From Pantoea cypripedii (GTDB taxonomy: Bacteria; Pseudomonadota; Gammaproteobacteria; Enterobacterales; Enterobacteriaceae), in NCBI RefSeq assembly GCF_002095535.1, contig NZ_MLJI01000001.1, forward strand, positions 1,539,832-1,603,831: a stretch of DNA of 64,000 bases. The letters are read 5' to 3'. The notes beneath the pieces were generated by a model. That model was not told the origin of the DNA, did no database searches, and worked only from the letters and a program-made list of their open reading frames with translations. Positions 49,526-56,434 of the stretch are shown here, piece after piece; within the stretch, counting starts at the first letter, position 1, and each line of letters begins with the position of its first letter. Made by a program: the position numbers and the translations under genes.

Positions 49526-49729
49526 ATGAATGAAATGAGATCGAACCGAGCAGGAATGATTGGATGCGCCATAGGGGCGGCTGTAATCGAACTGACGGCA
49601 AAAGGTGTGCCGATAAACAAGAGCAATATTTTGTATGAGCTTGAGCGTATGGCTGCGTTATCTAAACAGCTGCCTGCAAAAGCGGTTGCCAGAGATGCAG
49701 CAAACCTTCTGAGAAAAGGATGTAATTAG
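49526..49729 (+). CDS. Small accessory protein (67 aa), paralogue of the 47481 gene
   Basis: This 67-residue protein (MNEMRSNRAGMIGCAIGAA, then LTAKGVPINKSNILYELERM and ARDAANLLRKG) shares the AIG-x2-A, G-x-P, I-x3-L and DAA-x2-(L/M)R pattern with the protein at 47481. No good ribosome site is visible before ATG 49526. The two paralogues flank the SOS-controlled genes. Function unknown. Confidence 0.5.
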   Translation: MNEMRSNRAGMIGCAIGAAVIELTAKGVPINKSNILYELERMAALSKQLPAKAVARDAANLLRKGCN

Positions 49730-49787
49730 CAGGAACACATGCCCTCCATAATGAAGAAAGACACATGCTTAATTTGCTCGTAATGAT

Positions 49788-49961
49788 TCATGCCTGGGGT
49801 TGTCCAACCGGTCCTTTACTCATTGGACCGTTCGGAACTGATTGTTCCGTCGGCACATTTGGTCGCCCATCAGGGCCAATTGGTCGATCTGGATGGTAAC
49901 ATCCGGTCAAAGCGAAAAGATTCACAAGGATGATTATTAGCCAATTTAATGAACGTCTCAT
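49788..49961 (-). CDS. Micro-lipoprotein (57 aa), possible conversion factor
   Basis: ATG 49961 follows AGGGGG by about eight bases. The product has a basic start MRRSLNW, a hydrophobic helix and lipobox LTGC at residues 18-21. The mature peptide is 37 residues, rich in Pro and Gly (YHPDRPIGPDGRPNVPTEQ). It should be an outer- or inner-membrane lipoprotein facing the periplasm. Small phage lipoproteins such as T5 Llp and Bor/Cor-type proteins block receptors or alter the surface. Such a role here is inferred from size, lipobox and position. Confidence 0.6.
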   Translation of the reverse strand: MRRSLNWLIIILVNLFALTGCYHPDRPIGPDGRPNVPTEQSVPNGPMSKGPVGQPQA

Positions 49962-50168
49962 TTAAGCAACCCCCTGTCATGCAACTCAATGTTGCCACAT
50001 AAGCATAGCGTATACCTGGTTCCCTAAGCTGAATCAGTTCGTATACTTCATCTTTTTACTCATCAGGTTAATGGTTAACGTCTGTGGTAATGTTCGGCAT
50101 TATTACGTGAATAGCTACCAGTGCGTGGGACGGGGTAGGGCCGCCAATTTGAGCCACAAAAGCTGGTG
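49962..50168. other. Non-coding stretch upstream of the micro-lipoprotein gene
   Basis: No supportable gene is seen. The leftward strand should carry the promoter of the lipoprotein gene; a TACGCTATGCT stretch near 50000-50012 is -10-like. Confidence 0.3.
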
Positions 50169-50201
50169 GGTTTTACCATCATTTTGCCATAGTTTTACCA
50201 T
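50169..50201. repeat. Three tandem 11-bp repeats, candidate arm-type sites for a tRNA-Pro integrase
   Basis: Read leftward the units are ATGGTAAAACT, ATGGCAAAATG and ATGGTAAAACC, end to end. They lie about 57 bp from a tRNA-Pro 3' fragment. Tandem short repeats beside a tRNA 3' end are typical integrase arm sites, here for a different integrase from the one at 7983. Confidence 0.5.
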
Positions 50202-50215
50202 CGCAAAATTGAGGC

Positions 50216-50243
50216 AAAAAAAAAGCAGCCGTAAGAGGCTGCT
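50216..50243 (-). terminator. Terminator behind the tRNA-Pro fragment
   Basis: Leftward: AGCAGCC, loop TCTTAC, GGCTGCT, then nine T. It is the kind of terminator that normally follows a tRNA gene and seems to have travelled with the fragment. Confidence 0.8.
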
Positions 50244-50257
50244 TTCTTTGGAGATTT

Positions 50258-50304
50258 TGGTCGGCACGAGAGGATTTGAACCTCCGACCCCTGACACCCC
50301 ATGA
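50258..50304 (-). pseudogene. 3' fragment of tRNA-Pro (GGG), remnant attachment site
   Basis: Leftward the 47 bases start at the anticodon (CATGGGGTGTC), continue through GGTCGGAGGTTCAAATCC and end TCGTGCCGACCA, matching the 3' part of [15 protein letters not shown] tRNA-Pro(GGG) with one difference from the E. coli gene as I recall it. The 5' half is absent. A terminator and arm-like repeats follow. This is the layout of an att half-site of an element that integrates in tRNA-Pro, inside a tRNA-Leu prophage. Confidence 0.82.
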
Positions 50305-50314
50305 TTAAGTGTTA

Positions 50315-51211
50315 TCAGCGAGTGAGACTTATTATTGCATCTATTGCCTCGGGGAAAAGACAAAGTCTAAAATATGCATTTTTTTTACGGTAAGCATCTT
50401 TCCATGCAACAAACTCTTCTTCATCAGCTTTGCTCGCACCGAAATAATAAATATCAGATTCTGATTCGCCAATATTTTGCCAAATGTGTTTATCTGCTTG
50501 ATGTACTCTGACGCCAATAATAAATATTTTTGAAGTCTCATTTATACTTTCGTTCCACATTTCTTGCTGAGCCGAAACATAGTCAGGGCAAACTGTAACT
50601 TTTTTTCCTTCAGCATACATGGCAATGGCTGGTGCGATACTGTCTTCTGTGGTCGATTTCAATATGGATTGATATTGGTTCAGTGGTTTAACCTGAGCAG
50701 AAATAGCCGCGCTAAAAGACCCAAAGAAAGAAACCCCACGGATAATGGATTTTCCCAAATCAGGCCAGAAGTTACAAGATCCATGTATTTTTAATAATCT
50801 AATATTTCTTGGTGCAAGCCGATTTGAGTAGGTGATACCATAACCTAATGAGTTAGCTGATAGCTCAAATAAAAGATCATAGTTTAAGCTGCAATATGTA
50901 AATCTTCTATTGTTTAGTGACTCTATTAATCTGATGTAGTGATTTCCTTGGAGCGGTTTAAATCTTGCGAGATAACCTGCCAGCTCTCGTTGGAAAGACA
51001 TAACATTCCCATTCGCGAACTCATTGTATGCAGCCATGCCACTTTCAAAATTTTCTCTGAAAAGATCTTTCAATTCGTTTGGTAAACTGGCAGCAGTATT
51101 GCCCAGCTCTTCTAACTTAGTAAAAAGACTGTTTCCTAAAGGAGGAGCATAAGGTAAAACACTACCGCTACCGAAACTTGCTCCAGCACCCAAAAGAATC
51201 ATATAGCCCAT
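50315..51211 (-). CDS. SIR2-like domain protein, candidate single-gene antiphage NADase
   Basis: This 298-residue protein has the SIR2-like NAD-binding start MILLGAGASFGSG (GAGAS at 8-12), the motif YCSLNYDLLFE with Asn110, and KIHGSCNF with His143, the usual Asn/His active-site pair of bacterial defence SIR2 enzymes. A later block IFIIGVRVHQADKHIW resembles the IIG-x-S-x2-D element. Such proteins deplete NAD on phage infection. The rest has no clear sensor domain. It is AT-rich, lies between the tRNA-Pro fragment and attR, and has GAGAGGG before ATG 51211. Defence activity is inferred. Confidence 0.78.
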   Translation of the reverse strand: MGYMILLGAGASFGSGSVLPYAPPLGNSLFTKLEELGNTAASLPNELKDLFRENFESGMAAYNEFANGNVMSFQRELAGYLARFKPLQGNHYIRLIESLNNRRFTYCSLNYDLLFELSANSLGYGITYSNRLAPRNIRLLKIHGSCNFWPDLGKSIIRGVSFFGSFSAAISAQVKPLNQYQSILKSTTEDSIAPAIAMYAEGKKVTVCPDYVSAQQEMWNESINETSKIFIIGVRVHQADKHIWQNIGESESDIYYFGASKADEEEFVAWKDAYRKKNAYFRLCLFPEAIDAIISLTR

Positions 51212-51383
51212 ACAGCCCTCTCAGTGGTAATGATGTCTTTGATAATGATAATTAGTATCAACGTAAAATTTTCATAATATGGAATTCATTTAGCACATAA
51301 CTTGCTGATTATAAAAAGGCCATTTTTGTGCTGCTGTTATGATAAGTCAATCTAACATATTGTTATTATTAACTATAAAGCCT
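51212..51383. other. AT-rich region between the SIR2-like gene and attR
   Basis: No gene is seen in these 172 bp. The segment should contain the SIR2-like gene's promoter and the P-arm of attR, but no repeat like the 7951 unit was found here. Confidence 0.35.
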
Positions 51384-51521
51384 GATTTAAAATCCCTCGA
51401 TCGTAAGGTCGTGCGGGTTCAAGTCCCGCCCCGGGCACCATATTTATCTGCCGATAAAACCGAATAAAATCAAAGCAATATGCAGTAATGTCGTAACCGC
51501 CCAAGGGCGGTTTTTTTGTTT
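51384..51521 (+). repeat. attR: 138-bp direct repeat (right copy)
   Basis: It copies 7802-7939 with a single mismatch (51481). It holds the last 57 bases of tRNA-Leu without the 5' part, plus the terminator. A frame that reads across it is a tRNA shadow and not a gene. Confidence 0.93.
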
Positions 51522-51524
51522 GGG

Positions 51525-51590
51525 ATTTCCTGATATTCGCTGCTCTTTTTCTGACCACCCACCGCAGGAACTCCTGCAATTTTGCAGATC
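51525..51590 (-). pseudogene. Scar of a second integrase gene just outside attR
   Basis: Leftward from 51583 the codons read KIAGVPAVGGQKK, against KIAVVPVVGGQK at the end of the prophage integrase. An arm-like TTTCCTGATAT (51525-51535) follows, as at 7951. Only about 13 codons remain. The order att repeat, arm site, integrase end is that of an attL side, so a related element was once integrated in tandem to the right and has been lost. Confidence 0.65.
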
Positions 51591-51612
51591 AAGAAAACTC
51601 CGCATCGCAGGG

Positions 51613-51909
51613 TCAGGATTTGGGGGAAAGTGCAGGAATGACATGTTGCGGATCACGTTCAATAGCGCGTAATAGCGCTTTCGCTGGGCCGGTAGGTTCT
51701 CGTCTGCCTTGCTCCCAGTTTTTTAACGTGTCAACGCTGACTGAAATCAGCTTCGCAAAACCAGATTGAGAAAGGCCACTTGCCGTACGAATAGCTTTAA
51801 CCTGAACTGCGGTAACCGTGGTTTCACGAGAAGGTTCGCGGGAGCCTTCAATAATTTCATTCATTTGCGTCATGCTTTCTTTCAGACGCTCAAATAATTT
51901 TTGGTCCAT
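51613..51909 (-). CDS. HigA/NadS-type antitoxin (XRE helix-turn-helix)
   Basis: This 98-residue protein has a helix-turn-helix at about 40-80: VKAIRTASGLSQSGFAKLISVSVDTLKNWEQGRREPTGPAKALL. It is coded directly after a RelE/HigB-type toxin and shares its boundary base at 51909, the toxin-first order of HigBA. It would neutralise the toxin and repress the operon through the repeats at 52239-52299. Confidence 0.85.
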   Translation of the reverse strand: MDQKLFERLKESMTQMNEIIEGSREPSRETTVTAVQVKAIRTASGLSQSGFAKLISVSVDTLKNWEQGRREPTGPAKALLRAIERDPQHVIPALSPKS

Positions 51910-52220
51910 TACCAGCCCTCGTTAAACGCCCGTAACTGACGCTTTTCGTCCACGGATAAATCATCCTGAACGCCTTTCTTATAGATAAGTAGCAATCTGA
52001 TATGCGAGTCAGACACTTTGTGAAAGTAAATTACCCGAACACCGCTGCGTTTACCTTTGCTTTTGGCAGACCAGCGCACTTTGCGCAGGCCACCAGTATG
52101 GGGAATGACGTCTCCCCAATCAGGATTATCTGCCATAAACTGTTGAAACGCGGCGTATTCATCATCAGTCAGCAGATCCTTAACATCTTCCGTAAAAATA
52201 GGGGTCTCAATAAATAGCAT
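51909..52220 (-). CDS. RelE/HigB-type toxin
   Basis: This 103-residue toxin has the RelE/HigB fold: IFTEDVKDLLTDDEYAAFQQFM, HTGGLRKVRWSAKSKGKRSGVRVIYFHKV and LLLIYKKGVQDDLS-x-DE. It probably cleaves mRNA at the ribosome. It is the first gene of the pair, transcribed leftward toward attR. Its position next to the integrase scar suggests it came with an accessory element, but it may be a host locus. Confidence 0.87.
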   Translation of the reverse strand: MLFIETPIFTEDVKDLLTDDEYAAFQQFMADNPDWGDVIPHTGGLRKVRWSAKSKGKRSGVRVIYFHKVSDSHIRLLLIYKKGVQDDLSVDEKRQLRAFNEGW

Positions 52221-52238
52221 CTAAGTACATCCTTTGTA

Positions 52239-52299
52239 CGTCAATGGCGTATAGCAGAGGTGATTTTATCACCGATAAAGTATGCGTCAATGGCGTATA
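52239..52299. promoter_or_regulatory. Duplicated 15-bp operator of the toxin-antitoxin pair
   Basis: CGTCAATGGCGTATA occurs at 52239-52253 and 52285-52299. The first copy is part of TACG-N7-CGTA, a short dyad, and the second of TGCG-N7-CGTA. The pair lies 19-79 bp upstream of the toxin start and probably binds the antitoxin. Confidence 0.6.
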
Positions 52300-52434
52300 C
52301 CCTATCTTTTCACCTGTCAGTGAATGGATTTTGATCGCGGGTGATAGTAACGAGGTCACTCCACCCCTGATCGTTGGGTGTCCAACTTTCGAGGGGCAGT
52401 TCAGCCGGAGAGCCGTTGACTGACGGTCTCTGCT

Positions 52435-52728
52435 CTAGCTCCCATCCAGGAGCTGGCGCAACTCAGCGATGCTCATTTCCCGTTCAGGAATAAATTCCAG
52501 TTGGTTCAGTTTGGTGAATTCCTGCCATTCTTCCGGCAGTAATTCATACCCAGGTTCATACATATCGCCCTTATCATCGTCATGATTGGCGTAAACAAGA
52601 TAAAAAATATCACCTGCATCCTCTTGTTGTTCATCAACGACAATAACGTCGGTCACAATCAGTCTGACAGACGGGTCTTGCTTTGAAACATACAGGCCTG
52701 CAGAGGGGATGGTGTGTTGTGCAGTCAT
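52435..52728 (-). CDS. Hypothetical protein (97 aa)
   Basis: This 97-residue acidic protein has a beta-rich first half (GLYVSKQDPSVRLIVTDVIVVDE, FYLVYANHDD) and a helical end LNQLEFIPEREMSIAELRQLLDG. No membrane segment and no signal. I recognise no family. It stands alone, leftward, between the toxin-antitoxin locus and a strong inverted repeat. Confidence 0.6.
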   Translation of the reverse strand: MTAQHTIPSAGLYVSKQDPSVRLIVTDVIVVDEQQEDAGDIFYLVYANHDDDKGDMYEPGYELLPEEWQEFTKLNQLEFIPEREMSIAELRQLLDGS

Positions 52729-52860
52729 AAGAATTCCTTTTGCAAAATTACGTCAGGAAAGAAATGAACCGGGCAGGGCACAATCTAGCATCATGAAACA
52801 AGTCGATCACATTCGATGATCACGTTTGTCAAATGATCTGACTTCGCAAAATAGCTCATC

Positions 52861-52944
52861 TGGCAACCCCCCTGTGTACTGACATCGACAAAAAACCAGG
52901 AAAACGCCTAATGATTTATCAGCCTATTTCGAGGGGGGTTAGCC
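52861..52944. other. Long-range inverted repeat in an intergenic region
   Basis: GGCAACCCCCCT (52862-52873) pairs with AGGGGGGTTAGCC (52932-52944) with one bulged A, giving a stem of about 12 bp around a 58-base AT-rich loop. It lies in the 370-bp region 52729-53101, where no gene is seen. It could be part of a structured RNA or a recombination site. No family recognised. Confidence 0.45.
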
Positions 52945-53101
52945 TGGCCTTTTTGCGGAAGATGCGGCAACAATGTTGTTACACATCACGACAAGACCAT
53001 GACGTGTCACACATCGCACTGTTTCACACCAGTGATATGAGTGCTGGTATTGCTGGGAAACATGATTGACCGCTATGTGCAACTTTTGCCGGGGGAACTC
53101 A

Positions 53102-53380
53102 ATGATTATTTCTCAGGAGAAAATGATCGTCCTGCACCGCATGCAAAAGGGAACGAAGTTCCTGTTACGCGGTGATAAAGCAATGGGGTATGAAGTCAGG
53201 CACGATATCAGAAGCCATAAACACAGGGAGGTTAATTGTCGCAGTCTGGCTCCCCTGATACGGGATGGGCTGGTGGAATTTGTTTTTTACCCAACGGATA
53301 TTACGCGTTATTACGAGGTAAGACTGACGGAAGAAGGCCAAAGGTTAGTCAGCGAAGAAATCAGTTATCGCTGTGGCTGA
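53102..53380 (+). CDS. Hypothetical winged-helix-like protein (92 aa)
   Basis: This 92-residue protein reads MIISQEKMIVLHRMQKGTKF, then VNCRSLAPLIRDGLVEFVFY and YYEVRLTEEGQRLVSEE, which looks like a winged helix with a wing hairpin and C-terminal helix. ATG 53102 has GGGGGAAC upstream and is preferred over 53066. No named family; a small regulator is possible. Confidence 0.6.
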   Translation: MIISQEKMIVLHRMQKGTKFLLRGDKAMGYEVRHDIRSHKHREVNCRSLAPLIRDGLVEFVFYPTDITRYYEVRLTEEGQRLVSEEISYRCG

Positions 53381-53436
53381 CGGCATGGTGAGAGACGTCA
53401 GCATGGCCAAAAAGGCCGCACAATGGCGGCCCGTGG

Positions 53437-53622
53437 TTAGCTTTTTAGCGACTGGTCATAAATATCAATGGCTGCCGTAATAATTGCACCCTGGGAAATC
53501 CCTTTCAGATTCGCGAGCGATTCTATCCGTGCGATCGTGCTCAAAGGGAGCTTATAGGTTTTGGGCTTAATACCGCGTTTTTCGTCGCTGCGTTTTTGAA
53601 TATCACTGGCTGATTGAATCAT
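53437..53622 (-). CDS. Ribbon-helix-helix-like small protein (61 aa)
   Basis: This 61-residue protein has a basic N-terminus (IQKRSDEKRGIKPKTYK), one beta strand YKLPLSTIARI and two helices SLANLKGISQGAIITAAIDIYD, the ribbon-helix-helix layout. It could be an orphan antitoxin or a regulator. It lies between two intergenic regions and converges on the 53102 gene. Confidence 0.6.
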   Translation of the reverse strand: MIQSASDIQKRSDEKRGIKPKTYKLPLSTIARIESLANLKGISQGAIITAAIDIYDQSLKS

Positions 53623-53881
53623 GGTTCAACCCTTTGTCTTCGAGATAGAAATTGCTGAAATCGACCTTCTCACCCTGAGCGCCCATTAAGGCCGGGCGGC
53701 ATCGGCTCAAAGAGTAAACAGAATGATCATACTAAGTGTAGTTCAATCCCTACATTAACTATTGTTTAGATAAGCTTTTTTCATTTCTGAGCCCCTGAAT
53801 AACATCTCTGGATCCCATGGATGTCAGCCTGGTTCACTTTCGCTACCAGGAACGAAAAGCTGGCATTCCCCCCTTTACGAT

Positions 53882-55210
53882 TTAGTATTTTCCGCCCTTA
53901 TTTGCGCGCAAACCAAACCACTCAAAGGTCATACTGGCAGTGGTTACAAGCTTAACGTTAGCGCTATAGGCATCATGCCGGGCATTTACCGTCGCGATAT
54001 GGTTGTTGTAGCAATCATTTTCAGCGGTTAAAACATCAAGTAACGTGCGTTTTCCCAACCGTAACCATTGCTCATAGTAAATTTTGCTAACCCTATCGGT
54101 TTCCCGACTGAGTTTTTGGTATTCGCGGCTTTGTATCTCCGCAGCGTCTCTGTTTTGGCTGAGATTGTGGATTTGATACTCCATATCCATGCGTGTTTGG
54201 GCGAACTGCGATTTCCTGGCCGATGCCCGCGCCGATGATGCCTGAATAGCGGCTTTTTCCGCTCCACCGGTGAAAGCATTCCACTGAATATTCAGTCCCG
54301 TGTACCACTGACCAGGGTTGCCATAACTGTCTTTGGCGGTGTTTTTAGCAATCACCCAATTAAGCTGTGGCAGCGTGCTGGCTTCCGCTGCCGCCACATC
54401 ATGCACCGCAGATTCAGCTTCTGCCTGTGCCTTTAGCCATGAAGGGTGTTTATCTACCCGACTGATCACCAGTGAAGTGGGAATGGGTTGCATCGTCCAG
54501 TCGAAATTATCCGGTAAACTGACGTGTTCTCCGGTCAGACGGAACAGTGTGATCTCCGCTTGTCTGCGCTGGTCAGTGACCCGCTGCATGCTGGCTTCTG
54601 CCGCCAACAGCTTTGCTCTTGCCTGCACCAACTCACTGTGTCTTCCTGCATCAGTTTGGGTGATTTCCACCAGCATATTGACCAGGGTGCGCATGCGTTT
54701 CACATAAGCTTGCGTAATTTCCTGATTTTGCTGGTAGCGACTTAATTCGATAAGTTGGCTCAGCGTGTTGTAAGCAATCTGTTGTTGCTGATAATCATAT
54801 TGGTACGTTGCCGCGTTAGCCTGCTGTGTGGCGCTGCCAATATTTTCGCGATTCTTCCCCCAGTCAAACAACGTGGTGGTGACATTCAGTGAGAGGCTGC
54901 TGTCATCCAGATGATTATTCCCCGTGTGGTTGCCACGGCCAAAAGAGGCCATCGGTGCCGTCGTGCCGAGCTGAACCTGGGGCCAGCGCGCACCTTTTAC
55001 CCGGTCAATGTCGAAGTCGGCGGCTTGTTTGTCAGCGCCAGCAACCCGGATTTCAGGGCTGTAATCCAACGCCTGATTGACGGTTTTCGCCAGCCAGACG
55101 CGAGTCGCGTTGCTCATCGTCGTGTCGTGCGTCATGGGAGTAGTAACGGGTGCGGTGATACCCGCACGGCTGATGGTCAGCATCAATAGCGTAATCATTG
55201 CCTTGCGCAT
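53882..55210 (-). CDS. TolC-family outer membrane protein of a type I secretion system
   Basis: This 442-residue protein has a signal peptide (about 1-20, cleaved near ITA/PV) and two TolC repeats with long coiled helices (about 40-230 and 250-420): LAKTVNQALDYSPEIRVAGADKQAA and IQWNAFTGGAEKAAIQASSARASAR are typical. It forms the outer-membrane channel-tunnel. It is the last gene of the leftward operon HlyB-HlyD-TolC types, divergent from a large adhesin that is the probable cargo. Confidence 0.9.
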   Translation of the reverse strand: MRKAMITLLMLTISRAGITAPVTTPMTHDTTMSNATRVWLAKTVNQALDYSPEIRVAGADKQAADFDIDRVKGARWPQVQLGTTAPMASFGRGNHTGNNHLDDSSLSLNVTTTLFDWGKNRENIGSATQQANAATYQYDYQQQQIAYNTLSQLIELSRYQQNQEITQAYVKRMRTLVNMLVEITQTDAGRHSELVQARAKLLAAEASMQRVTDQRRQAEITLFRLTGEHVSLPDNFDWTMQPIPTSLVISRVDKHPSWLKAQAEAESAVHDVAAAEASTLPQLNWVIAKNTAKDSYGNPGQWYTGLNIQWNAFTGGAEKAAIQASSARASARKSQFAQTRMDMEYQIHNLSQNRDAAEIQSREYQKLSRETDRVSKIYYEQWLRLGKRTLLDVLTAENDCYNNHIATVNARHDAYSANVKLVTTASMTFEWFGLRANKGGKY

Positions 55211-55213
55211 GTT

Positions 55214-56434
55214 TTATCTCTCCCTGAACGCTTCGCGCGCTTTTAAAACCGGCTTGAGCAGATAAGACAGGATGGTTTTTTCACCCGTTTTGATCTCTAC
55301 GCTGGCGGTCATCCCTGGAATAATGGGGAAACTTTTATCTTTGACATGTAAATCCGTGCCATGGGTGCGGATATAAACCCGGTAATAGGTCGCATCCTCA
55401 CGGCCCGAACGTGCTTTAGTTTCATCAATAATGGTATCGGGGCTGATACTTTCTATGACGCCGTCAAGGCTGCCATAAATGGCGAAGTCATAGGCGGAGA
55501 TTTTTACCGTAGCGGGCAGGTCAGGACGTAAAAAGGCGACTTCGGTGGGTTTGATGCGGGTCTCCAGCAGCAAATTATCCTCTGACGGGATGAGAGACAT
55601 AATCTGTTCGCCGCGCGAGATAACGCCATCAATGGTCGTGGCTTTGATACTGTTGATCGTCCCTCTGACCGGAGCAGTAATCAGCGCATGCTTAATCACA
55701 TCTTTGCGTCCAATCAGCCGTGCCTCGACCTGGGCCAGGTCAGACTCCAGCCGGGTCAACTCGCTGTTGGCGTCGGAATGGTACTTGTTGGTGCGGTCGG
55801 CTATTTGTAGCCGGAGATCATTTGCCTGTCGCCGCAGGCGGAGGATCTCCATGTCTGATATCAATCCCCGTTTCGCCAGCGGTTCTGACAAATTGACCTC
55901 TTCTTCCGCCAGCTTCAGGTTGTGTGAAAGGGAGCTGATGCTCTCCTCCAGCAATTTGCGTCGGGTCTGATAGGCCTGAGTTTCATCCTGAATCAGAGTG
56001 TGAAAGTCTTTAATTGCCTCGGGAAAAATTAAGGTTAAATCATAGGCTTCCGCTCTGGCGCGTGCGATTGCCGCTTTCAGGCTATAGGATTTGGACAACT
56101 CTTCCTGATAATTTGCCTCTGATCGTGTTGAATCCAGTTTGAGCAGTGGCTGACCTTTTTCCACCAGGTCGCCTTCTTTCACAAACAGTGCTTCCAGTGT
56201 GCCATCCTCAAAACTTTCAATGATCTGTTCATGGCTGGCGGGGATCACTTTGGCCTCACCTTTGGTCACTTCTTCAACCACGGCGAAATGCGCCCACACC
56301 AGAGCCGTGACGACCACGAACAACAGCAGCCACAAAACCAGCATGCTTTTTGGGGTTTTCTGCAGAATAATCGCGCTTTGCAGATCGTCGAGAAACGGCA
56401 TATCAGTCGGCTGGAGCTGGGTTTTCTCACGCAT
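55214..56434 (-). CDS. HlyD-family periplasmic adaptor of the type I secretion system
   Basis: This 406-residue membrane-fusion protein starts MREKTQLQPTDMPFLDDL, has one N-terminal membrane helix (about 30-50, MLVLWLLLFVVVTALVW), then a lipoyl half (GEAKVIPASHEQIIESFEDG), a long coiled coil (about 100-260) and a beta-barrel end (YYRVYIRTHGTDLHV, FPIIPGMTASVEIKTG, the HlyD signature region). It links the ABC transporter to the TolC-type channel. ATG 56434 overlaps the ABC gene by eight bases; the longer upstream frame lies inside that gene. Confidence 0.92.
   Translation of the reverse strand: MREKTQLQPTDMPFLDDLQSAIILQKTPKSMLVLWLLLFVVVTALVWAHFAVVEEVTKGEAKVIPASHEQIIESFEDGTLEALFVKEGDLVEKGQPLLKLDSTRSEANYQEELSKSYSLKAAIARARAEAYDLTLIFPEAIKDFHTLIQDETQAYQTRRKLLEESISSLSHNLKLAEEEVNLSEPLAKRGLISDMEILRLRRQANDLRLQIADRTNKYHSDANSELTRLESDLAQVEARLIGRKDVIKHALITAPVRGTINSIKATTIDGVISRGEQIMSLIPSEDNLLLETRIKPTEVAFLRPDLPATVKISAYDFAIYGSLDGVIESISPDTIIDETKARSGREDATYYRVYIRTHGTDLHVKDKSFPIIPGMTASVEIKTGEKTILSYLLKPVLKAREAFRER

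Larger units (their letters stand above)
7802..51521. mobile_element. Lambdoid cos-type prophage integrated in tRNA-Leu (about 43.7 kb)
   Basis: The element runs from the repeat in leuZ to its copy at 51384-51521. It carries an integrase facing attL, cI/cro control, replication, Q, lysis, head and lambda-type tail genes in the standard lambdoid order. All structural genes appear open and full length, so it may be inducible. The right-hand 4 kb (47.2-51.4 kb) is accessory, with SOS-linked genes, a lipoprotein, a tRNA-Pro fragment and a SIR2-like gene. No IS element was seen. Confidence 0.93.

Noticed and set aside
50071..50304. Rightward 77-codon frame across the tRNA-Pro fragment
   Set aside because: Its end (GTRGFEPPTPDTP) is antisense to the tRNA-Pro 3' end, a familiar false gene.
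51373..51662. Leftward frames of 68 and 72 codons across attR
   Set aside because: They read through the duplicated tRNA-Leu end and the integrase scar in the wrong frame; no start or ribosome site fits.
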